This document shows, in pieces, positions 1 to 5,229 of a stretch of DNA of 5,229 nucleotides. The notes beneath the pieces were generated by a model. It had not been told where the DNA came from and ran no database searches. It saw only the letters and a program-made list of their open reading frames with translations. The DNA comes from Terriglobia bacterium (GTDB lineage Bacteria > Acidobacteriota > Terriglobia > UBA7540). Position numbers and translations under genes: made by a program. The stretch is from positions 1-5,229 of the forward strand of contig JASHTR010000052.1 of assembly GCA_030040455.1 (NCBI GenBank), written 5' to 3'. The number at the start of each line of letters is the position of its first letter. The first letter of the stretch is position 1.

Positions 1-771
1 AATATCGCGCAATTTAACGCATTGTTCGAGCCGGATGCCAACCTGAACCTCTTTGATTCGAACGGTCAGCAGGAAGCCCCGCTACCATACCTGGTGATTG
101 TAATCGACGAGCTCGCGGACCTGATGATGGTCGAGCCGCAAGAGGTTGAGGAGTCCATCACGCGCCTGGCACAGATGGCGCGCGCCGTGGGTATTCACCT
201 GATTCTAGCGACCCAGCGTCCATCCGTGGATGTAATCACCGGTCTGATCAAGGCAAACCTTCCTTCGCGGGTCTCTTTCCGTGTGGCCTCCAAGGTGGAT
301 TCGCGCACTATTCTGGATTCCAATGGCGCCGAAGCTCTGTTAGGACGGGGTGACATGCTCTTTATGCCACCCGCAAGCTCCCGCCTGCTGCGCCTTCACG
401 GGCCGCTCGTGAACGAGAAGGAAATCAACAAGGTGGTTGAATGGTGGAAGTCGCAATCCGCCCCGCAATATAACGAAGAATTCCTGAAACCGTTGCAGGA
501 GCGGGATTCCGACGATAATCCCGATGAGGATGAGGAAGCTTCTTCGGAGCTGGACGGCGTTTATCAGGACGCTGTGCGGATTGTGGTCGACTCCGGCAAG
601 GCTTCCACTTCGCTCCTCCAGCGACGACTGCGCCTCGGCTATGGACGCGCCGCGCGCCTGTTGGACCTCATGCAGCGAGACGGCATTATCAGTGCTCCGG
701 ATGGGGCCAGACCCCGCGAGGTGCTGAAGCGTCCGGAGTGGCTCGAGGAAGTGGACGAGCCTCTGCGCTAA
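1..771 (+). CDS. ftsK: DNA translocase FtsK/SpoIIIE, C-terminal part (5' end outside window)
   Basis: This is the C-terminal 256 residues of an FtsK/SpoIIIE translocase, the hexameric ATPase that pumps chromosomal DNA through the closing septum and helps resolve dimers at dif. The frame is open from base 1, so the gene begins upstream; membrane segments, linker and Walker A are missing. Visible residues (numbered from base 1): Walker B LVIVIDELADLM at about 31-42 with Asp36-Glu37; the conserved ATPase stretch LILATQRPSVDVITG at 67-81; then SFRVASKVDSRTILD and ALLGRGDMLF up to about 121. A strongly acidic linker (about 169-184) precedes the gamma winged-helix domain (about 186-243), which in E. 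coli reads KOPS sequences and contacts XerD. In the recognition helix the family motif GYNRAAR appears as GYGRAAR (213-219). The stop TAA is followed by 77 bases before the next gene. The family identity is not in doubt; only the 5' part is unseen. Confidence 0.97.
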   Translation, partial: NIAQFNALFEPDANLNLFDSNGQQEAPLPYLVIVIDELADLMMVEPQEVEESITRLAQMARAVGIHLILATQRPSVDVITGLIKANLPSRVSFRVASKVDSRTILDSNGAEALLGRGDMLFMPPASSRLLRLHGPLVNEKEINKVVEWWKSQSAPQYNEEFLKPLQERDSDDNPDEDEEASSELDGVYQDAVRIVVDSGKASTSLLQRRLRLGYGRAARLLDLMQRDGIISAPDGARPREVLKRPEWLEEVDEPLR

Positions 772-795
772 GCGATTTCCCTCAACATCTACCGG

Positions 796-827
796 TTGAC
801 CTTGGCTAAGCCTGATGCCATGATAAA
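796..827 (+). promoter_or_regulatory. weak candidate promoter for the VWA-domain gene
   Basis: In the 77-base gap after ftsK, TTGACC (796-801) matches five of six bases of a sigma-70 -35 box. GATAAA (822-827) matches four of six of a -10 box. The 20-base spacer is longer than the preferred 16-18, so this is suggestive only. No convincing terminator lies between ftsK and this site, so read-through from ftsK is equally possible. Confidence 0.2.
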
Positions 828-848
828 TGGGGTGGAGAGCAAAAGGTC

Positions 849-2012
849 ATGAATAGGAAAGTATGGATGGCCGGCGGAGCCGTGGTTTTGCTCACTGTGG
901 CATTGGCCATCTCCTTAGGCGGCGTTGCACGCGGCGTTGCCCATCCTCAGAACTCTGAAGGTCCGAACCCGCAACCAGGCGAAACCGTTGTTATTCCCAA
1001 GCACGAGCAACAGGAGCCAGGTCCCAGCCAGCAGCCTGGTGAAACGGTTATTGTGCCGAAGCAACCGGCTTCTGCCCCTGCAGAGCAGCCGAGTAAGCCC
1101 GAGAAGATCAATCCGAACCAGATCTATACCCTTTCCACGAGCACCAACCTGGTGAGCGTGGACGTGCTAGTGGAAGATAGTGAGGGCGACCCCATCACCA
1201 GCTTGCAAAAAGGCAACTTCCGGCTTGATGACGATGGGACGCAGCAAACCATCACGAATTTCGGCCCCATCCAGGCCCCGATGACGGTTTGCATGCTGGT
1301 GGAATTCAGCAACGAATGGTGGCCGCTGCTCTACCAGGCGCTGGAAGAAGGATATACCTTCCTGAATTTTATGAGGCCCGCGGACTGGATCGCGGTGATT
1401 AGTTTCGACCTCCAACCCCACATTCTCACCGATTTCACCCACGACCGTGGCCAGGTGCAGGGCGCGCTCAACGAGTTGCGCTTCCCGGGATTTTCGGAGA
1501 CCGATCTGTATGACGCCTTGGCGTTCACGATCGATCGAATGAAGAATATTAAGGGCCGAAAAGCCATTCTTGCCATTGTCAGCGGTCATGACACCTTCAG
1601 CAAGCTCACCTACGACCAGATGTTGAAGATTTCCAAGGCGTCCACCACCCCGATTTATCCGGTGAGCATCCTGGAATGGCTTGCGGTGCGAATGCCGAAC
1701 GGATACAACATCGGTTATTGGCAGGCGCGGAATGGCCTGAATTACATCGCCAAATATTCCGGCGGGCAGGCTTATTTTCCTCGTTTTGAGGGAGAGCTAC
1801 CCGGGATTTATCGTCAGATTGCGGAGCAGTTGCGCTCGCAATACAGCCTGGGTTTCGTACCAAGTGATCCGGAAAAAGACGGCAAGTATCACAAGCTGAA
1901 GGTTGAGTTGGTGGACGCCCAAGGCAATCCGCTACGTGTTGTTAACCAAAAAGGCAAGGTCGTCAAATATCGCTTGGTCTACCGCGAAGGCTATTACGCT
2001 CCCAAAGGGTAG
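849..2012 (+). CDS. VWFA-related Acidobacterial domain protein, secreted or membrane-anchored
   Basis: This 387-residue protein of unknown precise role is probably located in the periplasm or envelope. Residues 1-31 form a signal peptide or anchor: short basic start, hydrophobic stretch of about 7-25, and possible cleavage after GVA at 29-31. Residues 35-90 are a Pro/Gln/Glu-rich, probably disordered stalk with a duplicated decapeptide. The VWA-like region spans about 100-335, beginning TNLVSVDVLVED and followed by NFRLDDDGTQQTITNF, both typical of the acidobacterial family. It includes PADWIAVISFD (177-187), TDLYDAL (218-224) and GRKAILAIVSGHDTFS (236-251). It ends with the hallmark RSQYSLGFVPSD (329-340) and YREGYYAPKG at the C-terminus. 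The metal-binding DxSxS is replaced by EFSNE (152-156), so metal-dependent ligand binding may be lost. The start is supported by GGTGGAG at 831-837, eleven bases before ATG. The family is clear; function and partners are unknown. Confidence 0.88.
   Translation: MNRKVWMAGGAVVLLTVALAISLGGVARGVAHPQNSEGPNPQPGETVVIPKHEQQEPGPSQQPGETVIVPKQPASAPAEQPSKPEKINPNQIYTLSTSTNLVSVDVLVEDSEGDPITSLQKGNFRLDDDGTQQTITNFGPIQAPMTVCMLVEFSNEWWPLLYQALEEGYTFLNFMRPADWIAVISFDLQPHILTDFTHDRGQVQGALNELRFPGFSETDLYDALAFTIDRMKNIKGRKAILAIVSGHDTFSKLTYDQMLKISKASTTPIYPVSILEWLAVRMPNGYNIGYWQARNGLNYIAKYSGGQAYFPRFEGELPGIYRQIAEQLRSQYSLGFVPSDPEKDGKYHKLKVELVDAQGNPLRVVNQKGKVVKYRLVYREGYYAPKG
972..1061 (+). repeat. duplicated decapeptide QPGETV(V/I)(I/V)PK in the VWA-protein stalk
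   Basis: Two copies of a ten-residue unit, QPGETVVIPK (972-1001) and QPGETVIVPK (1032-1061), lie 60 bases apart within the stalk of the VWA-like protein (residues 42-51 and 62-71). Flanking residues are also alike: a Glu-Pro/Gly-rich run precedes each copy. The copies differ at many synonymous positions, and the only protein difference is a V/I swap. This suggests an older internal duplication kept by selection on the peptide. Confidence 0.8.
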
Positions 2013-2155
2013 GAACACTCTGAGTTCCGTGGCCCGTCCGCTTGAGGCCCCAGCGACGCCATGGATCCAGCCTCCAGTCCGCACGAGGGCCGCTCGATTC
2101 GGTGTGAAAATCCTAAGCGCCAGGCTGCCGGACGTTAAACCAATATCGCACCGCG

Positions 2156-2189
2156 AAGTCACGACGGTGTCGAAGACTTAAGACTTTTT
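2156..2189 (+). terminator. candidate Rho-independent terminator after the VWA gene
   Basis: AAGTC (2156-2160) pairs with GACTT (2175-2179). Inside this, CGAC (2162-2165) pairs with GTCG (2169-2172) around a GGT loop, leaving a small 1x2 internal bulge. A five-T run (2185-2189) follows five bases later. Stem strength is modest and the T-run is offset, so it may be weak or fortuitous, but its place between two functionally distinct genes fits. Confidence 0.3.
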
Positions 2190-2223
2190 CTGAGCGAACA
2201 ATTAAGGGTGCCACACAGACTGC

Positions 2224-2232
2224 GGGAAAGGG
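2224..2232 (+). promoter_or_regulatory. purine-rich ribosome binding site favouring the uppS ATG at 2235
   Basis: GGGAAAGGG lies directly ahead of ATG 2235. Its first GGGA is seven bases from the start, and its AAGG is three bases away. The upstream in-frame GTG at 2208 has AAGG touching the start codon with no spacer, which is unfavourable, so the ATG is preferred. Confidence 0.5.
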
Positions 2233-2234
2233 AA

Positions 2235-2951
2235 ATGCTTGCCCAGATTGACCGGGAGCGGTTGCCGCGCCATATTGCCATCATCATGGATGGCAATGGG
2301 CGCTGGGCTCTGAAGCGCAAGCTGCCGCGGATTTACGGCCATCGCGCGGGCATGCGTGCGGTGAGGCAGGGCGTGGAAGCCTGCCACCGCTTAGGCGTTT
2401 CCTACCTCACACTCTATGCGTTCTCCATTGAGAACTGGAAGCGGCCTCCGGCTGAAGTCAAGCTATTGATGACGCTGCTCCGTGAATATCTGAAAAAAGA
2501 AATGGAAGAAATGCAACGGGAGAATATCCACCTGGGAGTCATTGGCCGCATCCACGAGCTTCCCGGAGCCGTCCGAAAGGATTTGCAGAATGCTTTGGCC
2601 CGGACCCGATCGAACACAGGTTTGCATTTGACTCTTGCGCTCAACTACGGCTCCCGCGCAGAGCTGGCCGATGCCTTCTCGAAGCTGGCGATGCAGATGA
2701 GAAAGAATGGGAAAATGGAGATTGACGAAAAGGCCATCAGCCGGAGTCTCTATACGCAGGACCTGCCCGATCCAGACCTGCTCATTCGAACCAGCGGCGA
2801 AATGCGGCTCAGTAATTTCCTGCTCTGGCAGGCAGCCTACGCCGAGCTATGGGTTACCGAAACCCTTTGGCCGGATTTCAGGCGTCGTGATCTTTACCAG
2901 GCGGTGCTGGATTATCAAAAGCGTGAGCGCCGTTACGGCGGCCTGGGTTAG
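2235..2951 (+). CDS. uppS: isoprenyl transferase, undecaprenyl diphosphate synthase (cis-prenyltransferase)
   Basis: UppS adds IPP units in cis onto farnesyl diphosphate to make undecaprenyl diphosphate, the lipid carrier of cell-wall precursors; it acts in the cytosol or at the inner membrane face. From ATG 2235 the product is 238 residues, close to the usual 240-255. Motifs in order: IAIIMDGNGRWA (14-25) with the catalytic Asp19; GHRAGM (35-40); LYAFSIENWKRP (60-71) with the conserved Ser/Glu/Asn; LALNYGSRAEL (134-144); the diphosphate-binding DPDLLIRTSGEMRLSNFLLW (179-198) with Arg185 and Arg191; AELW (203-206), where Glu is a metal/IPP-site residue; and the terminal RRYGG element (232-236). 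No key residue is missing. An in-frame GTG at 2208 would add nine residues but has a poorly spaced ribosome site. A gap of 172 bases separates it from cdsA. Product chain length (C55) is inferred from the family and the single-copy cluster context. Confidence 0.96.
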   Translation: MLAQIDRERLPRHIAIIMDGNGRWALKRKLPRIYGHRAGMRAVRQGVEACHRLGVSYLTLYAFSIENWKRPPAEVKLLMTLLREYLKKEMEEMQRENIHLGVIGRIHELPGAVRKDLQNALARTRSNTGLHLTLALNYGSRAELADAFSKLAMQMRKNGKMEIDEKAISRSLYTQDLPDPDLLIRTSGEMRLSNFLLWQAAYAELWVTETLWPDFRRRDLYQAVLDYQKRERRYGGLG

Positions 2952-3123
2952 CGTGAAGTCCGCAGGCGGTGATAGTTTTTACGCGGGCTCTTAAGACGGA
3001 TACAAAGCGCAGAAGCCGTTACGTCGGGTTGGGTCTGAGAAGGGCGTTTCTCTCCTTGTAATTTAGCATTCCCAGATAAAATAAGCCTATAAGGGTTTTG
3101 CAAAGACTGCGGGCGGCAATCTG
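2952..3123. other. non-coding gap between uppS and cdsA
   Basis: This stretch of 172 bases has no supported gene. A second frame running through the 3' end of uppS stays open to 2994 but has no family signature. The latter half (about 3056-3099) is clearly richer in A and T than the surrounding coding DNA and contains promoter-like hexamers. A five-base hairpin (GAGAA 3037-3041 with TTCTC 3048-3052) has no following T-run. Confidence 0.6.
3056..3082 (+). promoter_or_regulatory. candidate internal promoter for cdsA-dxr
   Basis: TTGTAA (3056-3061, four of six -35 matches) and TAAAAT (3077-3082, five of six -10 matches) are separated by 15 bases, slightly short. They lie in the AT-rich patch 42 bases before the cdsA start. 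A second -10-like TATAAG (3088-3093) lacks a good -35 partner. If real, cdsA and dxr can be transcribed independently of uppS. Confidence 0.33.
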
Positions 3124-3957
3124 ATGATGAAGATGCGTGTTCTCACCGGGGTCGCGATTCTTGTCCCCGCGGTTTATCTCATTGGCTGGTCGCCCCGGTG
3201 GCTTTTTTGGGGAGTGCTCGTCATTCTGGTTGAGAGAGGGTTATACGAATACTTCCTGATCGCCCGCGAGGCCGGATTGAAAGGGTTTTGCCGCTGCGGG
3301 TATGTTGCGGGCCTCGTAATTTGTGTTGGGCAGTGGGCGGACCTTCATCATCCAGGAGCCTTGGAACTCGCGGCGATCCTTGTCGTTATGTTGCTGATTT
3401 CGGTTTTGGCCCTGTGGCTGGTCGCTGATTTTAGGCTATATGCCGTAGGCGTTACAGCCACGTTCTTTGGCGTATTTTATGTGGCCTTCACGTTCTCTTG
3501 CCTGTTCCCCTTGCGCTTTTCGGACCTCGGGGCGGGTCTCGCCAACGGCCGTCAGATGCTGTTTTTTCTATTTGCGGTGATTTGCGTGGGGGATATCTTC
3601 GCCTATTTTACGGGGCGCTTCCTTGGAAGAAAACTCATCTTTCCCCGCGTTTCACCGAAGAAAACGGTTGAAGGCGCTCTCGGCGGCCTCGCCGCGAGCG
3701 TCCTTCTCGGATGGGCTTGGGCGCAATGGTTCTGGCAGACAAAAAGGTGGGAAACGGTTATCCTGTTAGCTTTGTGTGTTGCGGTGGCAGGGCAGTTGGG
3801 GGATTTTGTGGAATCTGCCCTGAAGAGAGGTGCAAACCTCAAGGACTCGGGCGATATCCTCCCCGGCCACGGCGGTCTTCTCGACCGCGTGGACAGCATG
3901 CTTTTTGGGGCTCCGGCGCTTTGGCTTTTCCTCATGTTGAGGCATTTCATCCGATGA
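3124..3957 (+). CDS. cdsA: phosphatidate cytidylyltransferase (CDP-diacylglycerol synthase)
   Basis: CdsA is an integral membrane enzyme that converts phosphatidic acid and CTP to CDP-diacylglycerol and diphosphate, the branch-point precursor of bacterial phospholipids. The 277 residues are of normal length for the family. Several hydrophobic segments are visible (roughly 6-36, 55-70, 80-128, 143-163, 183-203, 211-226, 258-273). The C-terminal half carries the diagnostic features: VGDIFAYFTGRFLGRK (155-170), SPKKTVEG (177-184), and the complete CDS signature at 231-257 with S, KR (234-235), KD (240-241), PGHGG (247-251) and DRVD (254-257). Three in-frame ATGs (3124, 3127, 3133) compete. Family members often begin at a position like that of 3133 (MRVLTG), and no strong ribosome site decides between them; GCGGGCGGC at about 3109-3117 is only a weak candidate. 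Its stop overlaps the dxr start as ATGA, implying coupled translation. Confidence 0.96.
   Translation: MMKMRVLTGVAILVPAVYLIGWSPRWLFWGVLVILVERGLYEYFLIAREAGLKGFCRCGYVAGLVICVGQWADLHHPGALELAAILVVMLLISVLALWLVADFRLYAVGVTATFFGVFYVAFTFSCLFPLRFSDLGAGLANGRQMLFFLFAVICVGDIFAYFTGRFLGRKLIFPRVSPKKTVEGALGGLAASVLLGWAWAQWFWQTKRWETVILLALCVAVAGQLGDFVESALKRGANLKDSGDILPGHGGLLDRVDSMLFGAPALWLFLMLRHFIR
3939..3942 (+). promoter_or_regulatory. Shine-Dalgarno-like GAGG for dxr, inside the cdsA 3' end
   Basis: GAGG lies eleven bases before the dxr ATG at 3954, within the last codons of cdsA. The spacing is slightly long, so ribosome re-use at the ATGA stop/start overlap is probably as important as this site. Confidence 0.4.
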
Positions 3958-5135
3958 AAGGCGTGTGCGTCCTCGGTTCAACCGGGTCGATTGGGCAAAG
4001 CTGCCTGAGCGTCGTGCGGAGCCTTCCGGGGCGTTTTCGCGTCATCTCGCTTGCCGCGGGCAGAAATCTCGAGCTGCTGGCGCAGCAAGTGGAGGAATTC
4101 AAGCCGCGGTGGGTAGCCGTGGGAGTTAAAGACTCTGTAAATCCGTTGCGTGGCTTGCTCGAAGAGCGTGGGTATGGCGAGCGGGTCAGCATTGTAGCGG
4201 AATCGCAAGGTCGCATTGAAGCAGCGACTCTTCCGGAAGTGGACGTTGTGGTTTCCGCTTCGCACGGGGTTACGGGTCTTCTTGCCACGTATGAGGCCGT
4301 TCGCGCCGGGAAGCGAGTGGCCCTGGCCAACAAGGAAACGCTGGTGGTGGCCGGCGAGCTGGTGATGCGTGAAGCCGCGCGGAGCGGCGCGGAAGTGCTC
4401 CCGGTGGACAGCGAGCACTGCGCGATTCACCAATGTCTTCGCTCGGGCGAGACGCACGAAGTTGAACGGCTTATCCTGACGGGTTCCGGCGGGCCTTTCC
4501 TAAACACGCCTCTCAGGAAATTCGGCTCCATCACGCCGGAAGAGGCGCTCAAACATCCGGTGTGGCGAATGGGCGGACGCATTACGGTTGATTCAGCGAC
4601 GTTGATGAACAAGGGGCTTGAAATCATCGAAGCGCGGTGGCTCTTTGGCCTTAAGCCCGCGCAAATTGAGGTCCTGATCCATCCGGAGTCAGTCATTCAT
4701 TCCATGATAGAATTTAAGGACAGGTGCATTCTGGCGCAGTTGGCGGTTGCGGACATGCGCATTCCTATCCAATACGCCTTAACCTATCCGGAGCGCTTGT
4801 CCACGAATGGCGACAGCCTTGGTCTTGACCTCCTTGCCGCGGCGCGTTTGCATTTTCGCCGCCCCGACACGCGGCGCTTTCCGTGTCTGGATCTGGGACG
4901 TCAAGCGATCGAGGCGGGAGGGTGTTTGCCGTGCGCGCTCAACGCCGCCGATGAGGTTGCCGTGGAGGCTTTTCTTGAACGCCGCCTTTCCTTTGATTCC
5001 ATTGCTCGCGTCATTGAGAAGGTGATGCGGCGAGCGCCCCAGCGGGACCTTCACTCGATGGAAGAAGTGCTCGAATGTGATGCCGAAGCGCGAAGGCTGG
5101 CGCTGGACATGATTGCCGCTGAGTCCGCGGCGTAG
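3954..5135 (+). CDS. dxr: 1-deoxy-D-xylulose 5-phosphate reductoisomerase
   Basis: Dxr catalyses the NADPH- and divalent-metal-dependent rearrangement and reduction of DXP to 2-C-methyl-D-erythritol 4-phosphate, the committed step of the MEP isoprenoid pathway; it is cytosolic. Starting at ATG 3954 the product is 393 residues, matching the usual 380-400. Motifs: nucleotide-binding GSTGSIG (8-14); ALANKETL (123-130); the metal-site PVDSEH (150-155) with Asp152 and Glu154; TGSGGPF (176-182); HPVWRMG (201-207), whose Trp204 lies in the flexible active-site loop; VDSATLMNKGLEIIEARW (212-229), giving Asn219, Lys220 and the third metal ligand Glu223; and HPESVIHSM (243-251). The C-terminal helical domain includes ALNAADEVAVEAF (328-340). 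All expected catalytic residues are present. The frame is open further upstream inside cdsA, but that part has no Dxr similarity, and GSTGSIG belongs within the first 15 residues. Its product feeds the FPP/IPP pool used by UppS. Confidence 0.97.
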   Translation: MKGVCVLGSTGSIGQSCLSVVRSLPGRFRVISLAAGRNLELLAQQVEEFKPRWVAVGVKDSVNPLRGLLEERGYGERVSIVAESQGRIEAATLPEVDVVVSASHGVTGLLATYEAVRAGKRVALANKETLVVAGELVMREAARSGAEVLPVDSEHCAIHQCLRSGETHEVERLILTGSGGPFLNTPLRKFGSITPEEALKHPVWRMGGRITVDSATLMNKGLEIIEARWLFGLKPAQIEVLIHPESVIHSMIEFKDRCILAQLAVADMRIPIQYALTYPERLSTNGDSLGLDLLAAARLHFRRPDTRRFPCLDLGRQAIEAGGCLPCALNAADEVAVEAFLERRLSFDSIARVIEKVMRRAPQRDLHSMEEVLECDAEARRLALDMIAAESAA

Positions 5136-5229
5136 GCGCGCGGCTGGCGCACCCGGTTGTGCCAATGATGGGCGAGCAAGTTGCGTCGATGAAGTTGGAG
5201 CTTAATTCGGGCATGGGAGCAGCGGTAAG
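5136..5229 (+). other. post-dxr spacer with a ribosome-site-like GGGAG near the window edge
   Basis: No gene can be assigned in these 94 bases. GGGAG at 5215-5219 would be well placed for a start codon at or just after the window end, and in many bacteria rseP (site-2 membrane protease) follows dxr. A frame from ATG 5165 stays open to the edge, but its 21 residues resemble nothing I recognise and lack the hydrophobic HExxH-bearing start expected of RseP. Confidence 0.35.

Larger units (their letters stand above)
2013..2234. other. non-coding gap between the VWA gene and uppS
   Basis: About 220 bases without a supported gene. A frame overlapping the VWA gene stays open to 2181, but its translation shows no recognisable family and it has no plausible ribosome site. 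The only structure I can support is the hairpin with T-run near 2156-2189. No strong sigma-70 promoter is visible ahead of uppS. Confidence 0.6.

Noticed and set aside
1167..1589. Long minus-strand open frame opposite the VWA gene.
   Set aside because: It lies opposite a well-supported coding gene, shows no recognisable domain, and is explained by the codon pattern of the + strand gene.
2012..2028. GGAAC/GTTCC hairpin at the VWA stop codon.
   Set aside because: Only five base pairs around a seven-base loop, with no T-run; too weak to call a terminator.
1903..2181. Plus-strand frame overlapping the end of the VWA gene and running into the gap.
   Set aside because: No recognisable protein, no plausible ribosome site, and its first third is a shifted reading of the VWA gene.
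2208..2234. GTG start for uppS, nine codons upstream of the chosen ATG.
   Set aside because: The AAGG ahead of it touches the start codon with no spacer, while ATG 2235 has purine-rich sequence at a workable distance. It remains possible but second choice.
3037..3057. GAGAA/TTCTC hairpin after uppS.
   Set aside because: Five AT-rich pairs without a following T-tract; not distinguishable from chance.
3711..3953. In-frame upstream extension of dxr inside cdsA (81 extra codons from an ATG at 3711).
   Set aside because: The translated stretch has no Dxr similarity, the nucleotide-binding GSTGSIG motif would be pushed far from the N-terminus, and the region is fully explained by cdsA.
3978..4457. 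159-codon minus-strand open frame opposite dxr.
   Set aside because: The + strand here encodes unmistakable Dxr motifs; the antisense translation has low-complexity basic composition and no family signature.
5165..5229. Open frame from ATG 5165 to the window edge as the start of a next gene.
   Set aside because: Only 21 codons are visible, they match no known N-terminus I recognise, and a clearer ribosome-site-like GGGAG lies downstream near the edge.
1..5229. Mobile element, phage, defence or CRISPR system.
   Set aside because: No transposase, integrase, terminal inverted repeats, direct-repeat array or foreign-looking gene was seen; every substantial coding stretch is explained by five chromosomal genes.

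Overview
The window carries five genes, all on the + strand, tightly spaced and of moderately high GC. It reads as chromosomal housekeeping DNA. The gene at 849-2012 belongs to the secreted 'VWFA-related Acidobacterial domain' proteins. That family, together with the ordinary bacterial uppS-cdsA-dxr order, points to a member of the Acidobacteriota; this assignment is an inference from gene content. I see no mobile element, tRNA, rRNA, CRISPR array or sign of recent transfer.

Layout: (1) 1-771 is the 3' part of an FtsK/SpoIIIE DNA translocase gene, from just before Walker B to the C-terminal gamma winged helix. (2) 849-2012 encodes an exported or membrane-anchored VWA-like protein with a degenerate metal site and a proline-rich stalk containing a duplicated decapeptide. 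(3) 2013-2234 is non-coding and holds a modest hairpin plus T-run that may end the VWA transcript. (4) 2235-2951 is uppS. (5) 2952-3123 is a second non-coding gap with an AT-rich, promoter-like patch. (6) 3124-3957 is cdsA, which overlaps (7) dxr at 3954-5135 by the four bases ATGA. (8) 5136-5229 is non-coding and ends in a Shine-Dalgarno-like GGGAG, suggesting that another gene (rseP in many bacteria) starts just beyond the window.

How the genes work together: Dxr commits carbon to the MEP route to IPP and DMAPP. UppS condenses IPP onto farnesyl diphosphate to give undecaprenyl diphosphate, the lipid carrier for peptidoglycan and other envelope polymers. CdsA makes CDP-diacylglycerol for phospholipids. 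This is the widespread envelope-lipid cluster, here lying downstream of the chromosome-segregation gene ftsK with a VWA-like envelope protein in between.

I found no undescribed system. The points most worth a second look are the altered MIDAS residues of the VWA protein, its duplicated decapeptide, and substitutions in the FtsK gamma recognition helix.
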